Assembly (NCBI RefSeq): GCF_008312895.1
Contig: NZ_VSSP01000008.1
Coordinates: 62,001 to 126,000 of the forward strand
Direction of reading: 5' to 3'
DNA: 64,000 nucleotides
Source of the DNA: Luteimonas suaedae
GTDB lineage: Bacteria; Pseudomonadota; Gammaproteobacteria; Xanthomonadales; Xanthomonadaceae
In this document: piece by piece, positions 40,783-49,342 of the stretch
Numbering within the stretch: position 1 is the stretch's first letter
Layout: each line of letters begins with the position of its first letter
Position numbers and translations under genes: made by a program
The notes under the pieces: generated by a model
Told to the model about the DNA's origin: nothing
The model's input: only the letters and a program-made list of their open reading frames with translations
Databases searched by the model: none

Positions 40783-41283
40783 GCCCCTCTCTCGTTTACG
40801 GGAGAGGGGTTGGGGTGAGGGCCGACGGAAAGATCGGACTTTACCGATGGCACATCACTCCCGAAGCCCCGAGCTGCAGCGGGATCAAGGCGGGAAATTC
40901 AAGGATGCGCGCAGGCGCCAAAACGCGCTTCGCACGAACACTGCGGCGCGGCATGACCGACGCCGAGTGCCTGCTGTGGCGTTACTTGCGCAATCGCGCG
41001 CTGGTGACATGGAAGTTTCGGCGCCAGCATCCGATCGGGCCCTACGTCGCCGACTTCGTCTGTCTGGAAGCCGGCGTAATCGTGGAGCTCGATGGCGGTC
41101 AGCACGCGAACTCCTTCACGGATGCCACGCGTACGCGTTACCTGCAAGCCTATGGCTACGAGGTGCTGCGCTTCTGGAATCATGACGTGCTGCTGCGCCG
41201 GGATGACGTGCTGGCGGCCATCTGTCACGCGCTTGACGCGCGTACCCTCACCCCAACCCCTCTCCCGTAAACGGGAGAGGGGC
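40783..41283. mobile_element. Candidate element: DUF559 gene enclosed by palindromic inverted arms
   Basis: Left arm 40783-40821 (palindrome, then GGGGTTGGGGTGAGGG) and right arm 41245-41283 (CCCTCACCCCAACCCC, then the palindrome TCTCCCGTAAACGGGAGA) are reverse complements over about 39 bp. They enclose only the DUF559 gene. The same arms elsewhere in the window bound 110-200 bp of non-coding DNA (39639, 47383, 54908). Mobility is inferred; no target duplication was identified. Confidence 0.5.
40905..41270 (+). CDS. DUF559 endonuclease-like protein (Vsr/PD-(D/E)XK fold)
   Basis: 121 aa from ATG 40905 (MRAGAKTRFARTLRRGMTDAE). The signature residues are W and R in LLWRYLRNRAL, the conserved FRRQHPIGPYVADFVC, the acidic VIVELDGGQH and YEVLRFWNHDVL, matching DUF559, related to Vsr nicking endonucleases. 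E and D of the nuclease core appear intact. The last residues TLTPTPLP and the stop TAA come from the flanking palindrome repeat. Function is unknown in the family. The frame is open upstream to 40686, where it again reads through the left arm. Confidence 0.85.
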   Translation: MRAGAKTRFARTLRRGMTDAECLLWRYLRNRALVTWKFRRQHPIGPYVADFVCLEAGVIVELDGGQHANSFTDATRTRYLQAYGYEVLRFWNHDVLLRRDDVLAAICHALDARTLTPTPLP

Positions 41284-41525
41284 TAAAGCCGAAGGCGCCG
41301 GCTCGGCTTGGCGCGACTGGCTCCCGACACGACTCGGGCTCGGACATGGATCTGGAGAGCAGGGTTGGTGGGAATTCGAGGCGATACGCACCGTCCCATC
41401 GCGTTTCTGGAACAATGCGGGCCTGACCCGCATGTGGCGGGATCCCGGACGATCGGCGCGCATGTAGCGCGTTTCCTCCACTGCCCCCTCCCGAGTGGGA
41501 GAGGCGCGACAACCAGCGAGATTCC

Positions 41526-43163
41526 ATGACCAAACCCCTGCGCATCGCCTTGGCCCAGTTCGACTTCCCGGTCGGCGCCGTGGCCCGCAACGCCGAGCGG
41601 ATCGGGCTGATGATCGTCGAGGCGCGCGAGGAGTACGGCGCCGACATCGTGCTGTTCCCGGAACTGGCGGTGAGCGGCTACCCGCCCGAGGACCTGTTGA
41701 TGCGGCCGTCGTTCCTGGCCGACTGCGAGCAGGCGCTGCACGCCATCGCCGCGCAGGCGCAGGGGATCGTGGCGGTGGTCGGCTGGCCGGAGTCGGCCGG
41801 CAGCGTGCTGTACAACTCGGCCAGCGTGCTGCGCGACGGCAAGGTCGCCGCCACCTATCGCAAGCGCGAGCTGCCGAACTACAACGTGTTCGACGAACGC
41901 CGCTATTTCCACGTCGATCCGGACGGCGAGTCGTGCGTGTTCGAGGTCGGCGGCGTGCAGGTCGGGCTGGTGATCTGCGAGGATCTGTGGTTCCCGGAAC
42001 CGCTGGCCGATACGGCACGGGTGGGCGCGGAGCTGGTGCTGGTGCCGAACGCCTCGCCGTTCGAGCGCGGCAAGCACGCGCAGCGCGATGCGCTGCTGGC
42101 CGAGCGCGTGCGCGAGAACGGCGTGGCGCTGGCCTATCTCAACGTGGTCGGCGGCCAGGACGCGCTGGTGTTCGACGGCAGCTCGGTGCTGGCCGACGCC
42201 AGCGGCAAGGTCCACCATGCCGCGCGCGCGTTCGAGGAGCACTGGCTGGTGGCCGACTACCACGCGCAATCGCGCGAGCTCACCGCGGTGCAATGGCCGC
42301 TGGAGACCGACGGTGGCCGCGACGCGCTGGCATGGCGCGCGGTGGTCCGCGGCGTGCGCGACTACTGCTTCAAGAACGGGTTTTCGAAGGTCTGGTTGGG
42401 CCTGTCCGGCGGCATCGACTCGTCGGTGGTGCTGGCGATCGCGGTCGACGCGCTGGGCGCGGAGAACGTGAACGCGGTGCGGATGCCGTCGCGCTACACC
42501 GCTGATCTGAGCAACGACCTGGCCGACGAGCAGTGCCGGGCGCTGGGCGTGCGGTTGCTGACGCTGCCGATCGAGGCGCCGTTCCAGGGCTTCCTCGATA
42601 CCCTGTCGGAGACCTTCGGCGACGTCCCGGTCGATACCACCGAGGAGAACCTGCAGTCGCGCACCCGCGGCGCGCTGCTGATGGCGTTGTCCAACAAGTT
42701 CGGCGGCCTGCTGCTGACCACCGGCAACAAGAGCGAGTATGCAGTCGGCTACGCCACGATCTATGGCGACATGTGCGGCGGCTACGCGCCGATCAAGGAC
42801 CTGTACAAGACCGAGGTGTTCGCGATGGCGAAGTGGCGCAACACCGTGGCCGGTGCCCCGGTGATCCCGCCGGCGGTGATCGCGCGGCCGCCGTCGGCGG
42901 AACTGCGCGCCAACCAGAAGGACCAGGACTCGCTGCCGCCGTACGACGTGCTCGACGGCATCCTGGCGCGTTATGTCGACGGCGAGCAGTCGCGCGAGGA
43001 GATCGTCGCCGCCGGCTTCGCCGCCGAAACCGTCGATCACGTGCTGCGGCTGGTATGCATCAGCGAATGGAAACGGCACCAGGCCGCGCCCGGGCCGAAG
43101 GTGTCGCGCCGCGCGTTCGGGCGCGAACGGCGCTATCCGATCAGCAATGGCTACGCCGGCTGA
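41526..43163 (+). CDS. nadE: Glutamine-dependent NAD+ synthetase
   Basis: 545 aa. N-terminal nitrilase-type glutaminase with the catalytic triad E46 (FPELAVSGYPPED), K113 (YRKRELPNY) and C151 (LVICEDLWFP). C-terminal synthetase with PP-loop SGGIDSS (294-300) adenylates and amidates nicotinic acid adenine dinucleotide. The two-domain, glutamine-dependent form is complete. Ribosome-binding site is weak. It stands alone, with palindromic repeats on each side. Confidence 0.97.
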   Translation: MTKPLRIALAQFDFPVGAVARNAERIGLMIVEAREEYGADIVLFPELAVSGYPPEDLLMRPSFLADCEQALHAIAAQAQGIVAVVGWPESAGSVLYNSASVLRDGKVAATYRKRELPNYNVFDERRYFHVDPDGESCVFEVGGVQVGLVICEDLWFPEPLADTARVGAELVLVPNASPFERGKHAQRDALLAERVRENGVALAYLNVVGGQDALVFDGSSVLADASGKVHHAARAFEEHWLVADYHAQSRELTAVQWPLETDGGRDALAWRAVVRGVRDYCFKNGFSKVWLGLSGGIDSSVVLAIAVDALGAENVNAVRMPSRYTADLSNDLADEQCRALGVRLLTLPIEAPFQGFLDTLSETFGDVPVDTTEENLQSRTRGALLMALSNKFGGLLLTTGNKSEYAVGYATIYGDMCGGYAPIKDLYKTEVFAMAKWRNTVAGAPVIPPAVIARPPSAELRANQKDQDSLPPYDVLDGILARYVDGEQSREEIVAAGFAAETVDHVLRLVCISEWKRHQAAPGPKVSRRAFGRERRYPISNGYAG

Positions 43164-43175
43164 GCGGCGCCTTGC

Positions 43176-43225
43176 GGTGGGCCAAGGCCCACCCTATGCG
43201 GGTATAGGGTGGGCCTTGGCCCACC
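43176..43225. repeat. Perfect 22-bp inverted repeat after nadE
   Basis: Arms GGTGGGCCAAGGCCCACCCT plus AT (43176-43197) and its exact complement (43204-43225), loop GCGGGT. Each arm contains its own palindrome GTGGGCCAAGGCCCAC, so cruciform or hairpin forms are possible. Possible terminator of nadE, without a T-run. Confidence 0.85.
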
Positions 43226-43364
43226 ATCGTCGTCCGCAATGACGCATCGCCCGTCCTCCGCGCGTGCGCGAGCCAACGGTTCGCAGGCTGTATGCCTTCA
43301 CCCCAAGGGGAGAAGGGATCAGCACGAGTAGAATCGACCGATCACGATTCTCGGTACACATCAC

Positions 43365-44261
43365 ATGGCGAAGAAGAAGCGCAAGCAGCCCCAGCAACGA
43401 CCGGCGGCAGTCACCGCCGCGGCATCGGGCGCCCAGTCACGGGCGCGTCCGCCGCGGCTGAAGCCGGAGGCATGGGTGCTCGTGCTCGCCGTGTTCGGTC
43501 TGTTGCTGACCGGCTATCTGACCGTTGCCGCCTGGAGCAGTGCGGCACCGGCGTTCTGTGCCGAGGGCGGCGGCTGCGACGTGATCGCCGAGAGCCGCTG
43601 GTCGACGCTGTTCGGCCTGCCGCTGGCGCTGTGGGGATTCGCGATGTACGCGCTGATCGCGCTTGTCGCGGCGACCGGCCGCTCGCTGTCGCGGCGCTGG
43701 CGTCGGCTGTCGCGCCTGTCACTGCTGGGCCTGGCGGTGAGCGTGTACCTGACCGTCGCCGCGCTGGTTTCGCTGCAGGCGACCTGTGGCTGGTGCCTGG
43801 CTTCGCTGGCGACGATGGCGGCGATCTTCGCGCGGGTACACCTGTGCAGGCCGGCGATGCCGGAGCAGGACTGGCGCAGCTGGTGGCTCGGCGGCGGGCT
43901 GCTGGCGCTCGGCCTGGTTGCGGTGCTGGAGGTGGCGGCCAGCGGCGTGCTCGACCGGCGCCCGGAAAATCCGCGCGTCGCCGCGCTGGTGACCCACCTG
44001 GAGGCGATCGACGCGAAGTACTACGGCGCCTCCTGGTGCGGCAACTGCCGTCGTCAGACCCGCCTGTTCGGCGCCTCGGCCGACCGCCTGCCGTACGTCG
44101 AGTGCAGCCCGCAGGGGCGCGGCGGCGCGGTCGCACGCGAGTGCGTCGCCGCCGGGGTGTCGTCCTATCCGACCTGGGTCATCCACGGCCTGCAGCACAC
44201 CGGCGTGCTGGAGCCGGAGGAGCTGGCGCAGCTGTCCGGGTTCGACTGGGAAGGGCAATAG
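43365..44261 (+). CDS. Vitamin K epoxide reductase family protein fused to a thioredoxin-like domain
   Basis: 298 aa. Four or five membrane helices with VKOR cysteines C65/C71 (FCAEGGGCD) and active-site C141/C144 (TCGWC). A C-terminal thioredoxin-like domain has C225/C228 (SWCGNC). Bacterial VKOR-Trx fusions re-oxidise periplasmic thiol oxidases using quinones, in place of DsbB. Lysine-rich start MAKKKRKQPQ. bamD is convergent, separated by 237 bp with two REP units. Confidence 0.9.
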   Translation: MAKKKRKQPQQRPAAVTAAASGAQSRARPPRLKPEAWVLVLAVFGLLLTGYLTVAAWSSAAPAFCAEGGGCDVIAESRWSTLFGLPLALWGFAMYALIALVAATGRSLSRRWRRLSRLSLLGLAVSVYLTVAALVSLQATCGWCLASLATMAAIFARVHLCRPAMPEQDWRSWWLGGGLLALGLVAVLEVAASGVLDRRPENPRVAALVTHLEAIDAKYYGASWCGNCRRQTRLFGASADRLPYVECSPQGRGGAVARECVAAGVSSYPTWVIHGLQHTGVLEPEELAQLSGFDWEGQ

Positions 44262-44303
44262 CGCGCGGGATTGCCCGCGGCGCAGCAGGGGCCCCGAGCG
44301 CGC

Positions 44304-44449
44304 CGGTATCGCGCGCATGGCGCGCTCCTACGGGGGGGGCGGGCTTCCGCGCATGCGACGCAGCTGACAAAGGACGCGCGCCCGGCAGGAACACAACGAT
44401 CGCGAAGACGGCTTCCTTCACAGGAGCGCGCCATGCGCGCGATGCCGGC
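44304..44449. repeat. REP pair, outward type, between VKOR-Trx and bamD
   Basis: Minus REP at 44304-44334 and plus REP at 44420-44449. The order is reversed compared with all other pairs in the window. Confidence 0.85.
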
Positions 44450-44498
44450 GAATTTCGGGGCTGCCGGTTCGCGCGAGTCCCGCGCACCCGGCCCCGGA

Positions 44499-45353
44499 TC
44501 ATTCCTCGCGCAGCGGGGACTTCTCGCCGGCGAACGGATTCAGCTTGCGGATCGCCCACGGATAGTCGGGCCAGCCACCGCTCAGCCACGGGTGGTCGGG
44601 CTCGTTGAGCTCCAGCACGCGGCGGGCGTCGGCGGCCAGCGTCTCGTTGCCCAGCCGCGTGTACGCCTCGGCCATCACCGCCACCGCGTCGTTCTGGTAC
44701 ATGCTTTGCGGATAGGTCTCGAGCACGTAGGTCGCACGCTTGCTGGCGGCCACCCAGGCGCCGCGGCGCAGGTAGTACAGGGCGGTCTCTATTTCGTGGC
44801 GGGCGAACATGTTGCGCAGCGCCGCCATGCGCAGGCGCGCGTCCTCGGCGTAGCGGCTGTTGGGGAAGCGTTCGGCGACGATGTTGAAGTCGGCATAGGC
44901 CTGGTTCGGCGTGGCCAGGTCGCGGCGGCTGGCGTCGAGCGACCACACCCGCTGCAGGAACACGGTGTCGCGGTTGGAGTTCACCAGGCCGCGCAGGTAG
45001 TACATATAGGCGGTGTTGCGATGCGTGGGGTAGGTGCGCAGGAAGCGGTCGATGCTGGAGATCGCCTCCTCGTTGTTGCCGGACTTGTAGTGCGCGTAGG
45101 CGGTCTCGATCAACGCCTGCTCGGTGTAGGGGCCGTACGGGTATTGCGCCACCAGGCGGCGGAAGGTCGTGGCTGCGCTGCTCCAGTTGCCGTAGCGCAT
45201 GGACTGGTGCCCCTTCTCGTACAGCTCCTCGACCGGAACGCCCTCGTCGACGTCGGTCTTGTCGCCGCGCAGGCGCGAGCAGCCGGACGCGACGAAGGCG
45301 GCCAGCAGCGACAGGATCAGCGCGGTGCGCAGCAGGGAGCGGGTTTGGGTCAT
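44499..45353 (-). CDS. bamD: Outer-membrane assembly lipoprotein BamD
   Basis: 284 aa. Signal peptide with lipobox VASGC, lipidated C25 (start 45353). TPR-type repeats include [20 protein letters not shown] and [17 protein letters not shown], the YfiO/ComL family pattern. It is the essential partner of BamA in beta-barrel protein insertion at the outer membrane. It is divergent from rluD, with the promoters between (45354-45439). The C-terminus ends [18 protein letters not shown]. Confidence 0.97.
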   Translation of the reverse strand: MTQTRSLLRTALILSLLAAFVASGCSRLRGDKTDVDEGVPVEELYEKGHQSMRYGNWSSAATTFRRLVAQYPYGPYTEQALIETAYAHYKSGNNEEAISSIDRFLRTYPTHRNTAYMYYLRGLVNSNRDTVFLQRVWSLDASRRDLATPNQAYADFNIVAERFPNSRYAEDARLRMAALRNMFARHEIETALYYLRRGAWVAASKRATYVLETYPQSMYQNDAVAVMAEAYTRLGNETLAADARRVLELNEPDHPWLSGGWPDYPWAIRKLNPFAGEKSPLREE

Positions 45354-45439
45354 GGGGCGTTGGGCGTGAGCGGCACGAAGGGCCGATAATAGCAGTCCGG
45401 GTCGCCGGCCCGACGACCGCGGCTGAACCGAGGCCATCC

Positions 45440-46426
45440 ATGACCGATCCCGATCCCGACGACAGCATCCCGCGCAGCCTGCGCATGCCGGAAACGCTGG
45501 CCGGCCGCCGCTTCGATGCGGCGCTGGCCGAGCTGTTCCCGGAGTTCTCCCGCTCGCGGCTGTCCGGATGGATCAAGGCCGGCGACGCCCTGCTCGACGG
45601 CCGCCAGGTGCGGCCTCGCGACCCGGTGGCCGGCGGCGAGACCGTCACCCTGGACGTGGTGCTGGAGGAGCGGACCCACGATGCCCCCGAGGACATCGCG
45701 CTGACCGTGCTGCACGAGGACGCCGAGGTGCTGGTGATCGACAAGCCCGCCGGCATGGTGGTGCACCCGGGCGCCGGCAACCGCAGCGGCACCTTGGTCA
45801 ATGCGTTGCTGCACCGCGATCCAGCGCTGTCGGCGCTGCCGCGCGCCGGCATCGTGCACCGGCTCGACAAGGACACCTCGGGCGTGATGGTGGTGGCGCG
45901 CACCGTGCAGGCGCACGCCGCGCTGGTCGCGCAGCTGTCCGCGCGCAAGGTGCACCGCCAGTACCTCGCGGTCGTGGTCGGTGCCTTGGTCAGTGGCGGG
46001 ACCGCCGACGCCCCGATCGACCGCCACTCGCGCGACCGCCTGCGGATGGCGGTGCGCGAAGGTGGCCGCGACGCCGTCACCCATTTCCGCGTGCGCGAAC
46101 GGTTCCGCGCGCATACCGCGCTCGAGTGCCGGCTCGAGACCGGCCGTACCCACCAGATCCGGGTGCACATGCAGCATCTGCGCCACCCGATCATCGGCGA
46201 TCCGCTGTACGGCGGCGCGCTGAAGCTGCCGAAGGCGGCCACCGCGGAACTGGCGGCTGCGCTGCGCGGATTCCGCCGCCAGGCGCTGCATGCCGAGACG
46301 CTGGAGTTCGTGCATCCGCGCAGCGACGAGCCGTTGCGCGTCGACGCGCCGGTACCGGAGGACATACAGACGCTGATGCGGCAGCTGCGCGAAGACACCA
46401 AGGCGCACGCCGGAACCGGGCGGTGA
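45440..46426 (+). CDS. rluD: 23S rRNA pseudouridine synthase RluD-type
   Basis: 328 aa. S4-like RNA-binding domain (about residues 18-75, [19 protein letters not shown]), then the RluA/RluD catalytic domain with D143 in HRLDKDTSG, the catalytic aspartate, and [20 protein letters not shown]. It isomerises uridines in helix 69 of 23S rRNA in the family. The pair bamD/rluD with pgeF downstream is conserved in gammaproteobacteria. Start at 45440 is 87 bp from bamD. Confidence 0.95.
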   Translation: MTDPDPDDSIPRSLRMPETLAGRRFDAALAELFPEFSRSRLSGWIKAGDALLDGRQVRPRDPVAGGETVTLDVVLEERTHDAPEDIALTVLHEDAEVLVIDKPAGMVVHPGAGNRSGTLVNALLHRDPALSALPRAGIVHRLDKDTSGVMVVARTVQAHAALVAQLSARKVHRQYLAVVVGALVSGGTADAPIDRHSRDRLRMAVREGGRDAVTHFRVRERFRAHTALECRLETGRTHQIRVHMQHLRHPIIGDPLYGGALKLPKAATAELAAALRGFRRQALHAETLEFVHPRSDEPLRVDAPVPEDIQTLMRQLREDTKAHAGTGR

Positions 46427-46526
46427 CGCCGGACCGGTCGCGTCGGGACGACCGCTGCCGGGTGCGCACACGCGCCGGCGCCGTTCGGCACCCGCGGGCG
46501 CGCCATTCGCCGCCGGTGGCGCGCGC

Positions 46527-47315
46527 ATGAACGCCGCGCTGCACGCGGAGTGGCCGGCGCCACCGGGCGTGGTCGCGTTCACCACGTTGCGTCATGGCGC
46601 CGGCGTGTCGCGGCCGCCGTTCGACAGCTTCAATCTCGGTGTGCGCTCCGGCGACGATGCCGGCGCGGTGCAGCGCAATCGCGACGCCCTGGTGGCGCGC
46701 TTCGGCTTGCCGTCGGCGCCGCACTGGTTGCGTCAGGTGCATGGCACGGCCGTCTGCCGCTTCGATGCGGCCGCGTCGGACGATCCCGTTGTCGCCGGGG
46801 CCGGGCCGGAGCCCGCAGCCGGCGACGAGCCGGAGGCCGATGCGTCCGTCACCTCGGAGCCCGGCGTGGTGCTGGCGGTCCTGACCGCCGACTGCCTGCC
46901 GGTGGTCCTTGCCGCGAAGGACGGCAGCGCGATCGCCGCGGCCCATGCCGGCTGGCGCGGCCTGGCCGCCGGCGTGCTGGAGCGGACGGTGGCCGCGATG
47001 CACGCCCGCCCCGGCGACCTCGTCGCCTGGCTCGGCCCGGCCGCGGGGCCGCAGGCGTATGAGGTCGATGCCGGGGTGCGCGAGGCGTTCGTCGCACACG
47101 ATGCGGGTGCCGGAGTCGCCTTTACATCGACGCGGCCCGGTCACTGGCGTGCGGACCTGTACGCACTGGCGCGGATGCGCCTGGCCAGCGCCGGCCTCGC
47201 GGACGGCGATGTCCATGGCGGCGGCCTGTGCACGATCTCGGACCCGAACCGGTTCTTCTCGTATCGCCGGGATACCCGCACCGGGCGCATGGCGACGGTG
47301 GTGTACCGGGCCTGA
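46527..47315 (+). CDS. pgeF: Peptidoglycan editing factor PgeF (YfiH/DUF152)
   Basis: 262 aa. Metal-site residues H72 (RQVHGTAV), C122 (TADCLPVV) and H139 (AAAHAGWRG) are all present. The family is a laccase-like fold shown to remove mis-incorporated L-Ser residues from peptidoglycan precursors (also reported as adenosine/purine phosphorylase activities). It starts 100 bp after rluD, likely the same transcript. Confidence 0.93.
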   Translation: MNAALHAEWPAPPGVVAFTTLRHGAGVSRPPFDSFNLGVRSGDDAGAVQRNRDALVARFGLPSAPHWLRQVHGTAVCRFDAAASDDPVVAGAGPEPAAGDEPEADASVTSEPGVVLAVLTADCLPVVLAAKDGSAIAAAHAGWRGLAAGVLERTVAAMHARPGDLVAWLGPAAGPQAYEVDAGVREAFVAHDAGAGVAFTSTRPGHWRADLYALARMRLASAGLADGDVHGGGLCTISDPNRFFSYRRDTRTGRMATVVYRA

Positions 47316-47382
47316 TTTTAAGCAAACCCCGGCTTGGCCCGGGGGACCATCAAGGTTCGACCTTTCCGGCCGTCGGCTTTAA

Positions 47383-47513
47383 GCCCCTCTCCCGCTTGCG
47401 GGAGAGGGGTTGGGGTGAGGGTGCGGCGGAGCCGCGATGGCCGATATTTTGCGGCTTCGCCGCGCCCTCATCCGCCCCTACGGGGCACCTTCTCCCGCAA
47501 GCGGGAGAAGGGA
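47383..47513. repeat. TCTCCCGC-type palindrome pair
   Basis: Left palindrome CTCTCCCGCTTGCGGGAGAG (47387-47406) followed by GGGTTGGGGTGAGGG. Right palindrome CTTCTCCCGCAAGCGGGAGA (47489-47508), preceded by the degenerate CCCTCATCCGCCCC. No coding DNA inside. Confidence 0.85.
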
Positions 47514-47596
47514 CGGTGTCGAGATCAAGGCGTGACAAAGAGCAGGGCGTTTGTCAGGGGACACCTGCCCGCCGCTCCGAAGGCATCTGGTTTCCG

Positions 47597-47887
47597 CTTT
47601 CCCCGCTTGCGCGGGAAGGTCGGGATAGGGCATGAGCGGAGCGGCGAAGGATGCGTCGGGATTGGCGGTGCTACACCGGGATGCGCTTTCCACTCGTGTC
47701 CGCTGCCGGACATCCGCTGCGCCAGCTCCGTCGGCCCCCACGCCGGCCGTTCCCGCAAACGGGGAGCGGCGCGAAAAGCCAGCCCCGGACTTGATCCGGG
47801 GCGAATGGGCGATGGGCGCGAACGCGCCCAAGAGCGCCCTCATCCGGCGCTTCGCGCCACCTTCTCCCGCAGGCGGGAGAAGGGAGA
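47597..47887. repeat. Divergent second palindrome pair downstream of pgeF
   Basis: Left arm around 47598-47622 (CCCGCTTGCGCGGGAAGG) and right arm 47836-47885, ending CTTCTCCCGCAGGCGGGAGA. It is wider and less similar than other members. Confidence 0.6.
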
Positions 47888-47974
47888 GAGGGGAGGGAGC
47901 GGAAATCGGGGCTGTAGCGCGATGCTCGGAAGCGGGAAGCGGGAAGCGGGAAGCAGCGGGCGCCTCGTCTGGCG

Positions 47975-49342
47975 TCAGGCCGTTTCCAGGGCTTCCAGGT
48001 AGCTGCGCCGCCAGTAGCCGATGTCGTGCTTGCGCAGGTGTTCCATCATCGCGTGCCAGCGCTCCTTGCGCTTGTCCAGCGACATGGTCGCGGCGATGGC
48101 GATCGCGTCGGCGACGCCGTCGTAGTCGTGCGGGTTGACCAGCAGCGCTTCCTTCAGCTCGTAGGCGGCGCCGGCCAGCAGCGACAGCACCAGCACGCCG
48201 GGATCCTCCGGGTCCTGCGCCGCCACGAACTCCTTGGCAACCAGGTTCATGCCGTCGCGCAGCGGCGTGACCAGGCCGACCCGCGCCATGCGGTAGAAAC
48301 CGGTCAGCGTGCCGTGGGCGAAGTTGCGGTTGACGTAGCGCAACGGGGTCCAGTCCGGCTGCGCATGCGCGCCGTTGATGTGCCCGGAGATCTGCTCCAG
48401 CTCGCTGCGCAGCTTGCGATATTCGCTGACGTCGCCGCGCGAGACCGGCGCGATCTGCAGGTAGGTCAGGCTGCCTTTCTGGTCGCGGTGGCGATCGAGG
48501 TAGCGCTCGAAACCGCGGAAGCGCTCCGGAAGTCCCTTGGAATAATCGAGCCGGTCGACGCCGATCGCCAGGTCGCGGCGATCGAGGCTGGCGCGCAGGC
48601 CGCGGATGCCGGTCTTGTTGACCGCCGCCGCCGACTGCCTGGCGATCCTCTCGGTGTCGATGCTGATCGGGAACGCCGCCGCGCGGAACCGGCGCCCACC
48701 CGGCGCCTGCAGCATGCCGTCGCGAAGTACCTTGCCGCCGCCGAACAGGCGCACGTAATCCTGGAAGCGCTCGACGTCGCGCCGGGTCTGGAAGCCGACC
48801 AGGTCGTAGGCGTACAGCGACGAGAACAGCCGCGAATGGTTGGGCATCGCCGCCAGCAGGTCCGAGGACGGCATCGGCACGTGCAGGAAGAAGCCGATGC
48901 GGCAACCGATCCCGCGTTCACGCAGCATCGAGGCCAGCGGGATCAGGTGATAGTCGTGGATCCAGACGAGGTCGTCGTCCTTCAGCAGCGGCGCCAGTTT
49001 CTCGGCGAACAGCGCGTTGACCCGGGCGTAGCCTTCGCGGGTCTTGCGGTCGTAGTCGACCAGGTCGAGGCGGAAATGCAGCAGCGGCCACAGCGTGCGG
49101 TTGGCGAAGCCGTTGTAGTACGCGTCCAGGTCGGTGCGGCTGAGATCTACGGTGAGATAGCGGATGTCGCCTCCGCGCTGCTCGTGCAGCTGGCCGCTGC
49201 CCTCGCGCGAGGTCTTGCCGCTCCAGCCGAACCAGAGCCCGCCGTGCTCCTCGAGCGCCGCCTCCAGCGCCACCGCCAGCCCGCCGGCGCGGCTCTCGCC
49301 CGGCACCGCGACGCGGTTGGAGACGACCACCAGCCGGCTCAT
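47975..49342 (-). CDS. otsA: Trehalose-6-phosphate synthase
   Basis: 455 aa GT20 enzyme making trehalose-6-phosphate from UDP-glucose and glucose-6-phosphate. Visible: N-terminal [57 protein letters not shown], all OtsA signatures. Its ATG overlaps the GH15 stop (ATGA at 49342-49339). It is the last gene of a three-gene operon. Trehalose protects against osmotic and drought stress. Confidence 0.96.
   Translation of the reverse strand: MSRLVVVSNRVAVPGESRAGGLAVALEAALEEHGGLWFGWSGKTSREGSGQLHEQRGGDIRYLTVDLSRTDLDAYYNGFANRTLWPLLHFRLDLVDYDRKTREGYARVNALFAEKLAPLLKDDDLVWIHDYHLIPLASMLRERGIGCRIGFFLHVPMPSSDLLAAMPNHSRLFSSLYAYDLVGFQTRRDVERFQDYVRLFGGGKVLRDGMLQAPGGRRFRAAAFPISIDTERIARQSAAAVNKTGIRGLRASLDRRDLAIGVDRLDYSKGLPERFRGFERYLDRHRDQKGSLTYLQIAPVSRGDVSEYRKLRSELEQISGHINGAHAQPDWTPLRYVNRNFAHGTLTGFYRMARVGLVTPLRDGMNLVAKEFVAAQDPEDPGVLVLSLLAGAAYELKEALLVNPHDYDGVADAIAIAATMSLDKRKERWHAMMEHLRKHDIGYWRRSYLEALETA

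Larger units (their letters stand above)
47316..47974. other. pgeF-otsA gap of 659 bp: palindrome repeats, no gene
   Basis: Two TCTCCCGC-family pairs occupy 47383-47513 and about 47597-47887. Reading frames here follow the repeats and contain no family motif. No promoter is obvious. Confidence 0.6.

Noticed and set aside
40686-40904. N-terminal extension of the DUF559 frame
   Set aside because: It overlaps the sucD terminator and the left repeat arm; domain similarity begins near residue 1 of the shorter start.
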